A program made the translations under genes and the position numbers. This document shows positions 23,614-35,400 of a DNA stretch of 64,000 bases, one piece after another; the stretch's first letter is position 1; every line of letters starts with the position of its first letter. The stretch comes from Siderastrea radians (Eukaryota > Cnidaria > Anthozoa > Scleractinia > Rhizangiidae). The stretch spans positions 69,121,376 to 69,185,375 of the forward strand of contig OZ024890.1 of assembly GCA_964017195.1 (NCBI GenBank), written 5' to 3'. The notes beneath the pieces were generated by a model. That model was not told the origin of the DNA and did no database searches. It saw nothing but the letters and a program-made list of their open reading frames with translations.

Positions 23614-24194
23614 TTTGTTTTATAAGAGAATTTCCGCTGACTGGGTAGTGCGGGCTTGGTGTGAATGACACCGAGGGGTGGTGGGGCCAGTGTTAGGGGG
23701 TGGGGATGGGAAGAGGCAGGTTTGTCGTTGAGGACGGTCTACTCCGAATGCCGGTCACAAGGAAACGATAATTGGTAGAAAATGAGTCTTTACGACGGAT
23801 CTATAAGGGGCCGATTACATGAGGCGGACTGGCCCGATTAACCCGGCTGGCTCGGGTTGCCGGGATCTCGGCACGTCTCTGAAACATATTAAAATCAACT
23901 TTGCGATTACATGGAAAAATCTTAGCCCGGCTAGCCGGGATCCCGGCATCGCGATGCCGGGATCTCGGCTAGCCGGGCTGAAAATTTATCATGTAATCGC
24001 GATTGTCGGGCCAGCCCGGCACTTTCTCGTCACTAAATTTCGCTTCAGAGCAAAATGGCTCACCAGAAGTTCGATATTTCTCTTTCTATATAACACATAA
24101 AGGTTTATAGGACCTTAATGAATTGGCGAAAATAAAAACACTTGGTTCATGCTCTTTGATGTTGCCATCTTTTCACACGACAGCTTCTAAATTT

Positions 24195-25451
24195 AAATTG
24201 AAAAGCAGAGACCGATACAACGTAGAATAAGAGAATTAGTTTTGTACTATATTTCGGCTGGCCAAACCAGCCTTTACATTGGCTATGTTTAAATTTATAT
24301 GGTGATAATGGAATCTTACGAAATACCGGAAATACGTAAAACTAAATACAGGAAATATGAAAACAGTGTAAAATAAAAAATTTAAAATATGCTAAGCTTA
24401 AAAATGACAATAATATAGTAAAAGTAGAAAAACTAATAGGTTTCTTCGCGTATGTTAAGGCCATCGGGAACAAGTGTTCTGCCTTTTAAAATTAAAAAAG
24501 CTTCCCTGGCCTTACGGATTGAGTCTCGGTTGGAGAAGACTTTTTCGATGGGGATTAATTGTATGTCATTAGCAGTGTCAGTTAGGCGAGGAAATGAAAT
24601 GTTGTGCGGCTGTAGTGGGTTTAGATTTACTGTTAGGGTTATCTATGGTACGGCAGTGTTCATTAAATCGGTCTTTTAAACGTCGTTTAGTTTCTCCTAT
24701 GTATTGTAAATTACAGCGGTTACATTGAATCATGTAGATTAGGTTTTGAGTGTCACAGGTCAGGTTAGATTGAATGTGGCGCGTTTCACCAGTAGAAAGG
24801 AAGGTATAGGTAGTTAGTCCGTCAGTAATATAAGGACAAGTAGCGCAGTTCTTTCCACAACGAAAAGAACCGGATGGAAGTTGTGGATGCGGATTAGTCA
24901 AATTAGAAGGGAGTTTGGCCTTCACTAGTAAATCGCGAAGGTTAGGGGAGCGCCTGAAAGCAACAACAGGCAACTGTTGAAAAACGGTTTTGCAGCGGTT
25001 AGAAGAGAGTAGTAAATGAAAATGTCTTTTGATAATGTTAGAGATGTGAGGAAGTGATGGATTAAAAGTAGTTATAAATGGTACACGTTTATTTTTGTTG
25101 ACGTCTTTCGTTTGTAAGGCAAGTCTACGGGGGATGTCAGTCTCGCGTTGTATTTGTTTGGTGACAAGGTTACGGTTGTAACCTAACCTATTAGTTTTTC
25201 TACTTTTACTATATTATTGTCATTTCTAAGCTTAGCATATTTTAAATTTTTTATTTTACACTGTTTACATATTTCCTGTATTTAGTTTTACGTATTTCCG
25301 GTATTTCGTAAGATTCCATTATCACCATATAAATTTAAACATAGCCAATGTAAACTCCATTGTACCTGAAGAAGGCTGGTTTGGCCAGCCGAAATATAGT
25401 ACAAAACTAATTCTCTTATTCTACGTTGTATCGGTCTCTGCTTTTCAATTT
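24195..25451 (-). mobile_element. 5'-truncated Penelope-like retroelement with inverted terminal copies
   Basis: Between inverted arms of about 250 bp (24195-24442 and 25186-25451), the minus strand codes for the end of a Penelope-type reverse transcriptase and its GIY-YIG endonuclease (about 25190 to 24433). Recognisable pieces are LPHISNIIKRH, a CGKNCATCPYI knuckle, and LIYMIQCNRCNLQYIGETKR, which carries the GIY-YIG core. The frame is broken by one indel near 24585; the family-like C-terminus (ANDIQLIPIEKV, SNRDSIRKAREAFL) continues in another frame to a stop at 24433. The palm and fingers of the RT are missing. Inverted terminal repeats are a known arrangement in Penelope-like elements. 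Confidence 0.8.
25360..25404 (+). ncRNA. hammerhead-ribozyme-like motif in a Penelope terminal repeat
   Basis: Order of parts: stem I strand ttgtac (25360-25365), core ctgaaga (25366-25372), stem II ggctgg with ccagcc (25374-25379, 25385-25390), gaa core at 25391, a self-complementary atat, one base, then stem I partner gtacaa (25399-25404). This is type I hammerhead order with a minimal stem III that a dimer could form. Penelope-like elements are known to carry such ribozymes. One extra base lies between the core and stem II, so activity is uncertain. The other arm lacks the core. Confidence 0.5.
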
Positions 25452-26517
25452 CAGTTTTCTATGTGTCAAACCGATTAGATCACTCAGTTGATCCAACGTA
25501 TACCGGTAGGAGATCGTAGACGGTTTGCTTGCTTGAACTTTTAATAGTTCTAAATTTAGCCTCAGGCGGGCTGGCCCGCCTCCTGTAATACCGGGCTGAG
25601 TAGTCACCTCGGCCGTACCGAGCCAGCCCTGCTAACCGGGCCAGCCCGGGTCCTGTAATCGGCCCCTAAAGAGAAGGTTTCTCACAGAATGTGTCACTTG
25701 GAAACATTACGTGCAACTTTCTAAACTATGTTAACAGTGCTCCTGGCGTTAAATAATGAAAATCACGTAGCTTATTAAAACTCTTGGTTATAAAGAATAC
25801 TTCATAAGAAAAGAGCCCTCTGCAATTTCTAGCGTTTATTTTCATAGATTGGAACGCCAGGAAGGGATGTCGAGGAAAAGTACTGAACCGCAACCGTGAT
25901 CACTAAAAGAGAGGATTGTCATGTTTACTATTAAAGACTAACAATGAATCACGAAAGCACACAAATCAGGTGAATGCACGCAACGGCCGGACACAAAAGA
26001 AGCGAGTTCACACATGTTAAATAAGATTACAGCTATTTCAATTAAGGTTGTCGGATCCGACTCAAGCTTAAGCGACAAGACCGAAGGGCTGTAACGATTA
26101 TTCCCGTTACAGCCACGTCTCTCCAATGATTAAAGCACTGGGATGGGACTCCTTGGAATACCGTAGATTGAACAATCAAGTGTACATGTTTTACAAGATC
26201 TATAAAGGGCTTGTTGGTATTTCCCTACCACCTGAAATATCTCGCAATGCAAGAGCTTCAAGATCTCCTAATTGTGCACCATTTCACCAACTTGCCACAC
26301 TGAATGATACTTATAAATTCTTTTTTTACCCTCGAGCTATAAGAACTTGGAACAGTGTACCTTTGTCTCTAATTCCTGATTCATTAGATGAATTTAAGGC
26401 CATTATCTCTAGCATGTAGGATACTATACTGTATTGTATTTTCATATTTTTATTCATATTCATTTTATTAGATTTTATTGTGTGTTCCTTTTTATTTTTA
26501 TATATGTTTAATTATTT

Positions 26518-27339
26518 GATATATATACAAGGCTAAAAAAGATAAAAAGGGGGGTATAAACAATTAAAATGAACCAAACGTTTTCGACAAGTATGTCATC
26601 ATCAGGGTTAAAAGGCCGTTCGTGATTTGCATGGTTTTTATACTCAGGTTCCCGAAGGGAACAACTGCGCAACCTAGCAATTAACTTGTTTGTTCAAAGT
26701 TGGGCTCCTTTGTTGGATAATTAGGCCCTCGATGATCTTTCTCTTAAAATAAGATCTTGCTGAGCAAAGGACTCTCCACTGGAATGAGTGACTTGGGTTT
26801 TCCAAAAGGTGACGTGCTGGTTCCGAGGTGTGGCAGATATTTGAATGCTCAGTTATTCGCACTTCAAAATTTCGCATTGTTTCACCTACATAGTTTTCTC
26901 CGCATGAGCATTCTCCTTCGTAAATAACGTGGGACTTGTGAAGGTTTTTGTCCTTGAGGCTGAATAGACTTTTGATTTGTCTAGTTTGCCACAGAATGAT
27001 GAAAATATACTTGAAATTAGTGAAGGAGTTCAGTTTTGAAATAAACTTTTTGCTTGCGATTTCATTGTTCTTGCAGTAGGGGAGTTTGATGCAAATCTTT
27101 TTCCGTTCTTCAGATGATACAAGGGCTCATCTTCAGATGAATTGTTCAATATGAAACTGTCGATGGTGCAGGATACAAATTTCTTGGGGTAACCAGCATT
27201 TGAGAAAGTGGTCTTGATTTCTTTTATGTCGCGATCAAGATTTGTGGAGATGTTTTTGGCTCTGTGTAGGGCTCCTGTAATGCAATTTCTCTTCCATTTG
27301 GTTGGTACTTCTGATGACCAGTGTGTGGGTAATTTCCCG
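26518..27339 (-). mobile_element. second Penelope-like element with 12-bp target duplication
   Basis: GTTTAATTATTT is found at 26506-26517 and at 27340-27351, a perfect 12-bp duplication splitting a LINE tail. On the minus strand, LPTHWSSEVPTKWKRNC and LHRAKNISTNLDRDIKEIK belong to a Penelope-type RT C-terminus. After a frameshift near 27000-27120, a GIY-YIG domain follows (SHVIYEGECSCGENYVGET, then EVRITEH), stopping near 26674. The copy is 5'-truncated and frameshifted. It differs from the 24195-25451 copy in sequence and GIY-YIG type. Confidence 0.75.
26572..26609 (-). ncRNA. hammerhead-ribozyme-like motif in the 3' UTR of the second Penelope element
   Basis: Minus strand order: stem I strand aacc (26606-26609), core ctgatga (26599-26605), stem II gaca with tgtc, gaa core, a self-complementary aacgtt as stem III, one base, then stem I partner ggtt (26572-26575). 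It lies 3' of the endonuclease stop and in the same sense. As in the other copy, one extra base precedes stem II. Position and order match known Penelope hammerheads; catalysis is not shown. Confidence 0.5.
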
Positions 27340-27439
27340 GTTTAATTATTTATTTACTTATTTATTTAGTTTTTGCTTTTAAACTCCTAGTATAGTTCTC
27401 TGTCTTAGGAGTATACCTATTAAAGATTAAAGATTAAAG

Positions 27440-30400
27440 GGTAGTGTGGGTAGTTGCAAATCAGACTTAGTTTAACGGTTGTCAGAAGTTGGTCGGGAAC
27501 TTTGAATTTCTTAGTACAAGTAATAAATTGGCGCCATCCGATTATTGTCAACGGCAATCCTGATTTGGCTTTCCATTTCCAGTTGTTAGTTCTTGCCTTG
27601 AAGTACAAAAATTCATGCTCCATATTTTTCATGATGTTGTTTTTCCTACTTCTGATTTACATACCATGCACGTGCTCCTCGTGTACCCACATGTTTAAAA
27701 TTTGCATACCGTTTTAACCCGGTAAACAAAAAGATGAGTGGGATTCAAAATTGTTTAAACTAAAACTGTATCTGAAAATAATTCTTTTAGGTTATTTGTT
27801 TAATTTTTATGCTTTAAAAACTCTTCCATACACTTTGCTATCACCCAGGCTATTGTACGACAAGCAAGGTACTACTGATTTTGGTGAATTTAGGCATAAG
27901 AATCCCATGTTACCCTGCGGTCTTGTCGCGTAGGCTTAAACTTTCATCTGACAACGTTAATTGAAATAGCTGTAGACGAATATTGCCTGTGCGCACAGAT
28001 ATGATTGGTTGGAATTTGCCTGTAGACAGCTTCTTTGAAGTGGCCTCTCGGAGCTAAATTGGAAGAATTACTTCGAAGCGAAAGACAACCGCGAACTTAT
28101 AAAAGATAATAAAGCTAAAGACCCAGAGGACAAGGCTTTATGTTTGATTTGGTTGGCATATTTTTTTCTCACTCGTTATGGTGGTGTGGCCAGCATCGCT
28201 TTTGAGAATACACTGTATGCAATAAGAAAATAGCTTCCTTGAGTAGAAACGGAAAAGTACTGATAGATTGAATCACGCGATCAGTTAATCTTGCGTTCTG
28301 AACAGAGGAGGTGGAACAACTCACTGGCCACCAATAGAAGCACATACAGACTTGCGATAGAGGGCAGTGACAATGTTTGAAAATGGAAGAACGTTCGAGG
28401 CGAAGCAGGGCAGGACCCATATAAAAAAAACAAAAACTGCCTTTCATCTACATTCGATTACCTTGTTACATTCCATTGCCTTAACTGTTTTGCATTCAAT
28501 ACCTGGGTTTCAAACATTATAAAACCTAAAGGCTTTGCTTGGAATGGTATAAAAGGCACTTACCAAAATCAGAGAGATCATTTTTCAGGCATAAAAATTC
28601 GGCTGACTGATTCAAGGCTTTTCTGTACAATCACAATGTGTCTTTGACCTATTGTAGTCAAACCGTTTGAGAACACCTTTGAAAGGCTTCAAAGGCGCAT
28701 GCGCTTCAACTTTGATGTTAGGTAAAGACTGCCTGCTTTACCTTCAAAGGCAGATTTCCGCGTAATTCATTTTTGCTGGCAAGAAAGAGATCCGAAAGAA
28801 AGGGTGCTGCAAGGAATGATGTTCGACACAACCTATTCAATTAAAACACTAAGGTTCGCAAAAACTACATTGTCAGTGGTGATCTTGTCCAGAATTTCTA
28901 ATCAATCCCATCATTGCTCGGGCGTCTGCTAACCCGTCGGATCCTGCCGGGGAAGGATACATGACTTGTATGCTCTTCACACCTGTTACCGATTCCATGT
29001 CCACTTCTCGTTAGTCTTCGAGTAAGTCGTGATCTCAGCATGAATGAAAATTAATACAGATTCTATATTTGAACAGTCAAACTGACTCACTGTAATTATT
29101 GCAACCAACTGTGTCAGTCTTCTATAGTGCAACTTGTCGCGCAAAATAGTTGCGTTGCAAGCTGAGAGTATTTATTTCGTGGCATTATCACCTCTGCACG
29201 CCGCAAATTTTCATGTTCCACTGAAGCAGAATCGGTATCTACTTTTTGTAACAAGAACATATGCTGTGCACGTTGGTAGATTAAGCGCAGCAACCAATCT
29301 CGTCTTGCTACGCAACTTTGTTGCAAGTTGGCCTTCGTATCAACTTTTAGCAAGAGTCCTGGGTTCAACATAAGTGGGTTTTCCGAGATGTGAGATGGCG
29401 CTTTAAAAGCGAAACAAGGATACTTTAATTTGAACGGAGGGATATCGGATAAGGTGCCTTTTTGTTGGCAGTATATGAATGGGGGGGGGGGGGGGTATTA
29501 AAACAGGACAGAGGGCGAGCAGCAATTATCACGTCCTCTGTAATTTGTCAAATCGTGCAACACTAAAGCGAAATAGGAAGCCGCGAAAAACCCCCGGTTT
29601 TCCCCCTAGCTTCCTCGGAGTACTGACTTAGCATATTGTAGGAAGCATATCGTGATATGCCCCTGTATTGTGGAGTAATCAAGAGTTCTAGGTCCTGTTA
29701 GACCGGTTTTTTTGCCGGACGTTCGACTCACATAATCCTTAAAAGTTTAATTACGTATTTGTTTGCGAATATATATGTGACACGTTCCATGCAAAACTGC
29801 ACGAAATTCCTTGCAGAATTGCAAAACCTTTTTCCTGTAATTTCGTTGCATTCCCTAGTTAACCTGACGAGTCTTGAATCTCGTGGAGGCAGCTGCTTTG
29901 CAAGCAAATGAAATGAACTTTATCACCCACTTAATAAACATTGGCTCTATTAAAAGAAAACATTTTTTGGCACCCAACGTGGTTCTGTAGAAGAGCCGGG
30001 GAATAGGTTCCTGATTTCAGTTTAGTCACGAAACCATCTGTTGCATGATACAAGCTTGTCAAACTTAAAAATAGTAATTTCGTTGAATGGGTTGACTTTA
30101 ATTGCCAGAGCGCGCTCTTAAAAGCAATAAGCAAGTCTAATTGACATATGGAGTCACCTGTCGCAAATCAACTGTTGAATTAAGCTTGTTGGTGCCGTAA
30201 TGAATAATTCTCCAGTATTCAACAGGTTTTGATCAACAGGTCTATAATTCATTAACACCCTGGCTGGCTTGAGAGCTGTATACGAGCTGCAGGTACATAT
30301 CTAGACAATTCGTACACCGCTGTGAGAAAACAGGTTTTCACTCATGTGTATCCTCTGCTGACAGAATTGTTTTCGTGATCGGTGCGGCGAAGGTTCCAGC

Positions 30401-32472
30401 CGGTTTTAACTTTTCAATTCATGCATCATCTATTTCACCATATTAAAAATAGTTTCCATATTGAGACATCTTGGCAACTTTTCTGTTAAACAGTCCGCCA
30501 GAACAACTTTGGAACATGAATAAGTTATTTACACAAAGCATTTCGATGAGGAATTATGAGGGGATATTAATGACAAAAACACGAACATTGCCAATTGCCC
30601 AAATCGTTTTTGTTATGTTTATTCTAGCCTTATTACGACAACTACAAGAAGGAATAAACTCGAGCGTGAAAGGCAGTATTGTTGCAATTTACTAATACAA
30701 ACTAAAAGAATCTAAAAAGACACAGGGTTGAAAGAGAAAAACCCCAATTCCTCCCTAGATGTGCCTATGAAGTTCCTCAACAAATAGTCAAGTTCAATAT
30801 ACTCATATTATCATTTTTCAACATTATTTCTCTACTTTGCCTAGGAAGAATTAGGTTTCTAAAACGTATTTTTCTACAGATGCCGAGGTCTCCTTGTATT
30901 TGCATAACTTTGGCCGATAAAACGGATGAACTAAGAAATTGTACCCCTCAGTTGCAAATTGAACGAAGAGGGAAAAATTAAAACCGAAGATTCGGGTCTC
31001 AATTTGAAATGAAATACTGCCAAGCTAAAGATATTGGAATATGGAAATCGAGGGATATTGAACTAATATTATTGTAAAAGAGACTTAGGAGATTTGAAAA
31101 CACCTGTTGCTTGTAATTTTGGCTTTCAGAGGAAAAATATAAAAAAATAATACTAAGAAGACACAGGGTCAGTGAATTGAAAAGAAACGTGGAAACTGCC
31201 AGATAATGAGAATTTTGGCGAAGTTGGCCGCCATTCTGAAAAAAGTAAGAATTTTCAACGAAAGCAGGTATTAAACGGTGCTATTTCAGCACTGACAATT
31301 CTCGCTTTGGGTATTTTGGGTATTGTGTCTTCTCTTTTGTTGTGGAATATTCGAACACATTGGCGAAGTATTAAACTTGGCTTTGAAACGAGGGACCCCT
31401 GATCGCGAAATTTCATTCTAAGGCACGCGCCATCTGAAAAGAACACACTTCTTTTCTTCTTTTCAATGAGCTTCTTTTAACTGTTGGTAGAAAACACAAA
31501 GAAAAAAAATCGGTTAGTGCTACTGGCTCATGGTTTTCAGAGCAAAAGCGGCGAATGTTATCGGTTTCGGTGACTAAAAAGCGCCGAGTAGCTATTGAGA
31601 AAGAGCCGTGTGTATGAATTCACTTTACCGCTAACATGTTATGACTTATTTTCAACCGCGGACCGCCTTTCCTTAACTATAAAATACCGAAAACCATTTT
31701 CTAAGGCTTTTGTATCGATTCCGCCTTATGCAGCAATCGGACTTTTATTTCTGTGGTGAGAACTCGGATTTTTTGCTCGAACGCGCGAAAACGGTGAAAC
31801 CAGAAACGTGTCGAATTTCCCTCGAAAAAATGTCTATTCTTTATTTTTAAGTTTTTGTTTCTATGACGAATATAAACGGCACAAAAGGCCCGGGATTTTC
31901 GTGATGATTCATTCAAAGCGGAGGTGGATGACGAATCCTTTTAAACTTGTAATTATTTTTGCATATTCTAAACTGTCGTCTTATGCAAATTATTTGCGGC
32001 GCGAAAGAAAAGTTGGGGTGTGGTCTTCAATTGTCAACATTTGAACCGCAGTCATTTAGTGCTACCGATTCGCATGAGTAAGCACGGATTTCCGTGAATT
32101 GTGCTTCATGAAATCGCGTAAATAACCACAAAATGGTGCGTTAAAGTTTCAATTACCGCCTTTGAGTACTAGTCCAGGCATCGAACGAAGCATTGCCAGT
32201 ATTTTAACACATTTGCGTGGGAAGAATTGCTGGTGGTCGGACAGATCATACCGAAAGAATTTCTATGTTCCGAAAGTAGTAAGTTGGCCTTATATGGCGC
32301 AGGCCCAGGGGGGTTGTTTTCCGTAACAACCAATTGGAAAGAAGACCGCCATTTTTTAGCCAATCACCGTCGACTCCTGGTTCGATCCAAATAGCCAGTA
32401 ACTGATTCACATCGAAGAAAAGTTCTGTTCTCATCATTCGCTCGGGAAAATTTTTGAACCAGTTATTCCAAA
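27440..32472. other. gene-poor intergenic region upstream of FoxN1/4
   Basis: No frame here has family resemblance. Present: an imperfect inverted repeat rich in ttgcaa/gttgcg words (about 29130-29335), a run of 14 G at about 29480, and a weak inverted repeat around aatgaat/attcatta (about 30190-30260). The final ~400 bp before 32473 presumably hold the FoxN promoter, but no element could be named. Confidence 0.4.
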
Positions 32473-35400
32473 ATGATGAACAGCAGTTTTCAACCACTGA
32501 CCTTCTACGACACGCCGGATTCGCTCTCGCTGCAAGAGATGATGGAGTGCGACAACCGCGAAATGGATTTCAACTTGAACGATCCACTGTTCCAACTGCA
32601 CGAGAACACTTTATTTCAGGAAACTCATCATATGATGACGGTCAAGCAAGAAAGACCCAGAACCGAATGTCATCCTGCAGGCGACTTAACAAACTTGCAA
32701 TGGCTCCAGAGTGTTAGTATACCTATGGAGAAAAACTCGACCAACGAGAAACAGGTCATGGTCGATCCAAATACTGCGTTACCCGTGCAGTGGCCGAATC
32801 AGCAACAAGTTTCCATGCCCCAAGTACAATCGCAAGTGAACGTTACGGCTGTTGCAGCTCCGCAAATCCTTCAGGCACGTGCACCGGAGACCAAGCAGAA
32901 AACCTCACACCACGGCCCGAAAAATGGCATCAAAGATAGCTCGAAATTGCAGGATAAGGCCTACCCAAAGCCGCTGTTCTCCTATTCGTGTCTTATCGCC
33001 ATGGCCTTGAAGGCCAGCGATTCAGGCACACTCCCCGTCAGTGAAATTTACAAGTTCATGATGTAAGTTTCATTTGGCGCTTAAATGGACCATGTCAATT
33101 TCATCAGTTTGTATTTCGAGCGGGAATGGAGGTTTGAAATTTTCCTTTGTTTTGCTTTCCGCAGGGGAAAGTTTCCGTATTTCAAGACGGCTCCGGATGG
33201 ATGGAAGGTGAGTGTAAATGTGGTTATCGAATTCATTCTTCGCATGACCGGTACCTGCGAAGTTTGAATTTAAAAGCATTCGCTCGAGTTTGTAACGGTT
33301 CACGTTTTACACAGCATATTCTCGGTCTTCAAAGTGTAATTTCCTCTCAAATTTTACCGTCTTTTTAATATTTTTCAATGTCTGGATAAATTCGTAGGAT
33401 TCAATGAACAAACTTTAAAAACTTTACTCTCGTTATCTCAACGGTTTCCTGAAACTCCGCACTTAAATGGTTTTCCTCGCAGCATTACAATGGGTTCCGA
33501 ACAGCTGACAGCAATTCGAATCGTTTGCAAACTTTGCTTACTTCTCGATTTTTTCTTGAATAAAACTGCTATTCTAAGCATTAATTTGCAAAAATTCGTT
33601 GGAAAACCGGGAGAATTTGTCGATGGGACGGTAATTTCATTGGGTTTTATTCTCTTTCATGACATCTTATGATGTTCGTGTTTACCGAATCGGATGTAAC
33701 ACAATGGATTCAATGTTGGTCGAATAGGAAGTGTTGCGAGGGCATAGATTGTCGAACTTTTTTTCCTTCGATCGACCGACGATTCTATTTCTGGTGAAAT
33801 ACTTGAAATTATCGAATGAATCAAGACTTGCTGATAAATTGCTGACGAAACTAGCGAGAAAAAGAGTATGTCAAAACGAGTGCTCAAACCAACTTCTCAT
33901 AGATAAATCGCGATGTGATTCTCACGAGGCGTGCGAGAAGACGTGATCCGTGTTTTCCAATCAATCTACGCTGACGTTGTTGGGGAAACAAAACCATCGG
34001 AACTAGATTGTCACAATGTTAGTTGAGAAAATAGCTGTAAGCTTTCTGAATTTGAGAAAGATCTGCTATTACCATTCACAAGCGAATGGCAAGATACTAA
34101 GGGTGGGGCTGTAGTTTTATTTATGGGAGGTCGAATGACAATTGCATATAAATTCTTTCCATCTCTCTGACAATCCGTGGTTCTTTAGAGCTAGTTTTTT
34201 TTTTCACGATAAAATTATCACAAGGATTGTACAATTTGACAACAAAGACATGAGACCGAGGGCATGAAAACAAAACTCCAACCGATATTACTTCAAAACT
34301 TGAATAAATTTGGTAACATGTTAAAATTCTCTCTCAAGATTCGCGGCGATGTAAAGAATCGGAAAAAAACCGATAAACAGATAGAGATTCCAGAGATTCG
34401 GGCGAGGACAAAGAAATTTCACAAAGAAGTTTTATTTCTTCCTGTAGGTTTCTCTTCTCCTACAACAGGTGGTTGATGTTTTGAATAATTTATGCCATTC
34501 TAATCAAGGTCCATATTGCAAAGAAGTTGCTGCATAATTTTCGTTTTTGTATTTCCCTCTTTAATCATAAGGAAAAATAAAGAAATAGCGGCAAAAGAAT
34601 AATTATGGCGCGTGAAAGTAGTTTTAAACTTTTGCCCTACGTGCTGGTTAGATAGCATTCTAAAATCCATTCTTCGAGATTTCACAATCTTGGATGTATT
34701 GTAGATAATTTTCCTTTTTTTTTTTGTACTAGAAGAAAGCACTGACCTAACATAAATTTACGTGTTTTACTCTTTCTAGACGAGAAATAAATTAAGAAAT
34801 GAATCTACTCAACCGAAAGGAGTGAGAATTTAACTTACAAGACTTGTGAGGCATAAATATATTCTTTGCTTCGATAGGAAATATACTAAATATCCAGCTA
34901 AAAAGGAAATGTACTATTTCCTGATGCAAATTTCTCTTCTGAGATGATTTATTACAATTTACATTTCTATCTCGCCCAATAACTTATTTTCTTCAGTTTA
35001 GTCTGTTTTGAGGATCTTACAAGAATAAGATTACACAGGGATAAAAATACTAAAATGTATTGTACATTAAACATTTCCTTTGGCAAAATGTCTTAATTTA
35101 AGGTAAAAAATACTGATTAAATTCATGCTGGTAGAAGAATGAAAGTGGTTTAGAGGTTCTATTTAATATGAAACAAACAGAAAAACAGAATTGCTGTAAA
35201 ATTGCAAATGTTAATGTCAGGTTATGGTGCATTTTCCATTTTCATGATTTCTCATGTTTTTGTTGTTGATGTAAGGTTAACCAAATACTCCAAATTAATT
35301 TGTGAGACATAAATATGCCAAATTATTTCTCTTCATAGTGTGAAGCTTGAAATATATGACACTTCAATTTTCTCCACAAAGGAATTTAATCTACCTTCAC

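Larger units (their letters stand above)
23807..25666. mobile_element. PIF/Harbinger-like TIR element, host of a nested Penelope-like element
   Basis: The ends start ggggccgattaca on both strands, with about 48 bp of imperfect TIR containing repeated ggctggc/cccgg words. TAA flanks both sides (23804-23806 and 25667-25669). A strong internal palindrome of ccgggat/atcccgg words spans about 23925-23985. The centre is occupied by a Penelope-like element (24195-25451). Confidence 0.65.
26045..27438 (+). pseudogene. 5'-truncated LINE 3' end, interrupted by a Penelope-like element
   Basis: A plus-strand frame ending at 26419 is the C-terminal tail of a non-LTR retrotransposon ORF2: SRYSHVSPMIKALGWDSLEYRR, MFYKIYKGLVGI and FYPRAIRTWNSVP are typical of the post-RT region of CR1/Jockey-like LINEs. 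Only about 110 residues remain. The 3' untranslated part is split by an insertion at 26518-27339 and resumes to a short (ttaaaga)n tail at about 27419-27438. Confidence 0.7.

Noticed and set aside
29114..29373. Complementary frames around ttgcaa/gttgcg words
   Set aside because: Probably an old inverted repeat; ends and target duplication could not be fixed, so no element is claimed.
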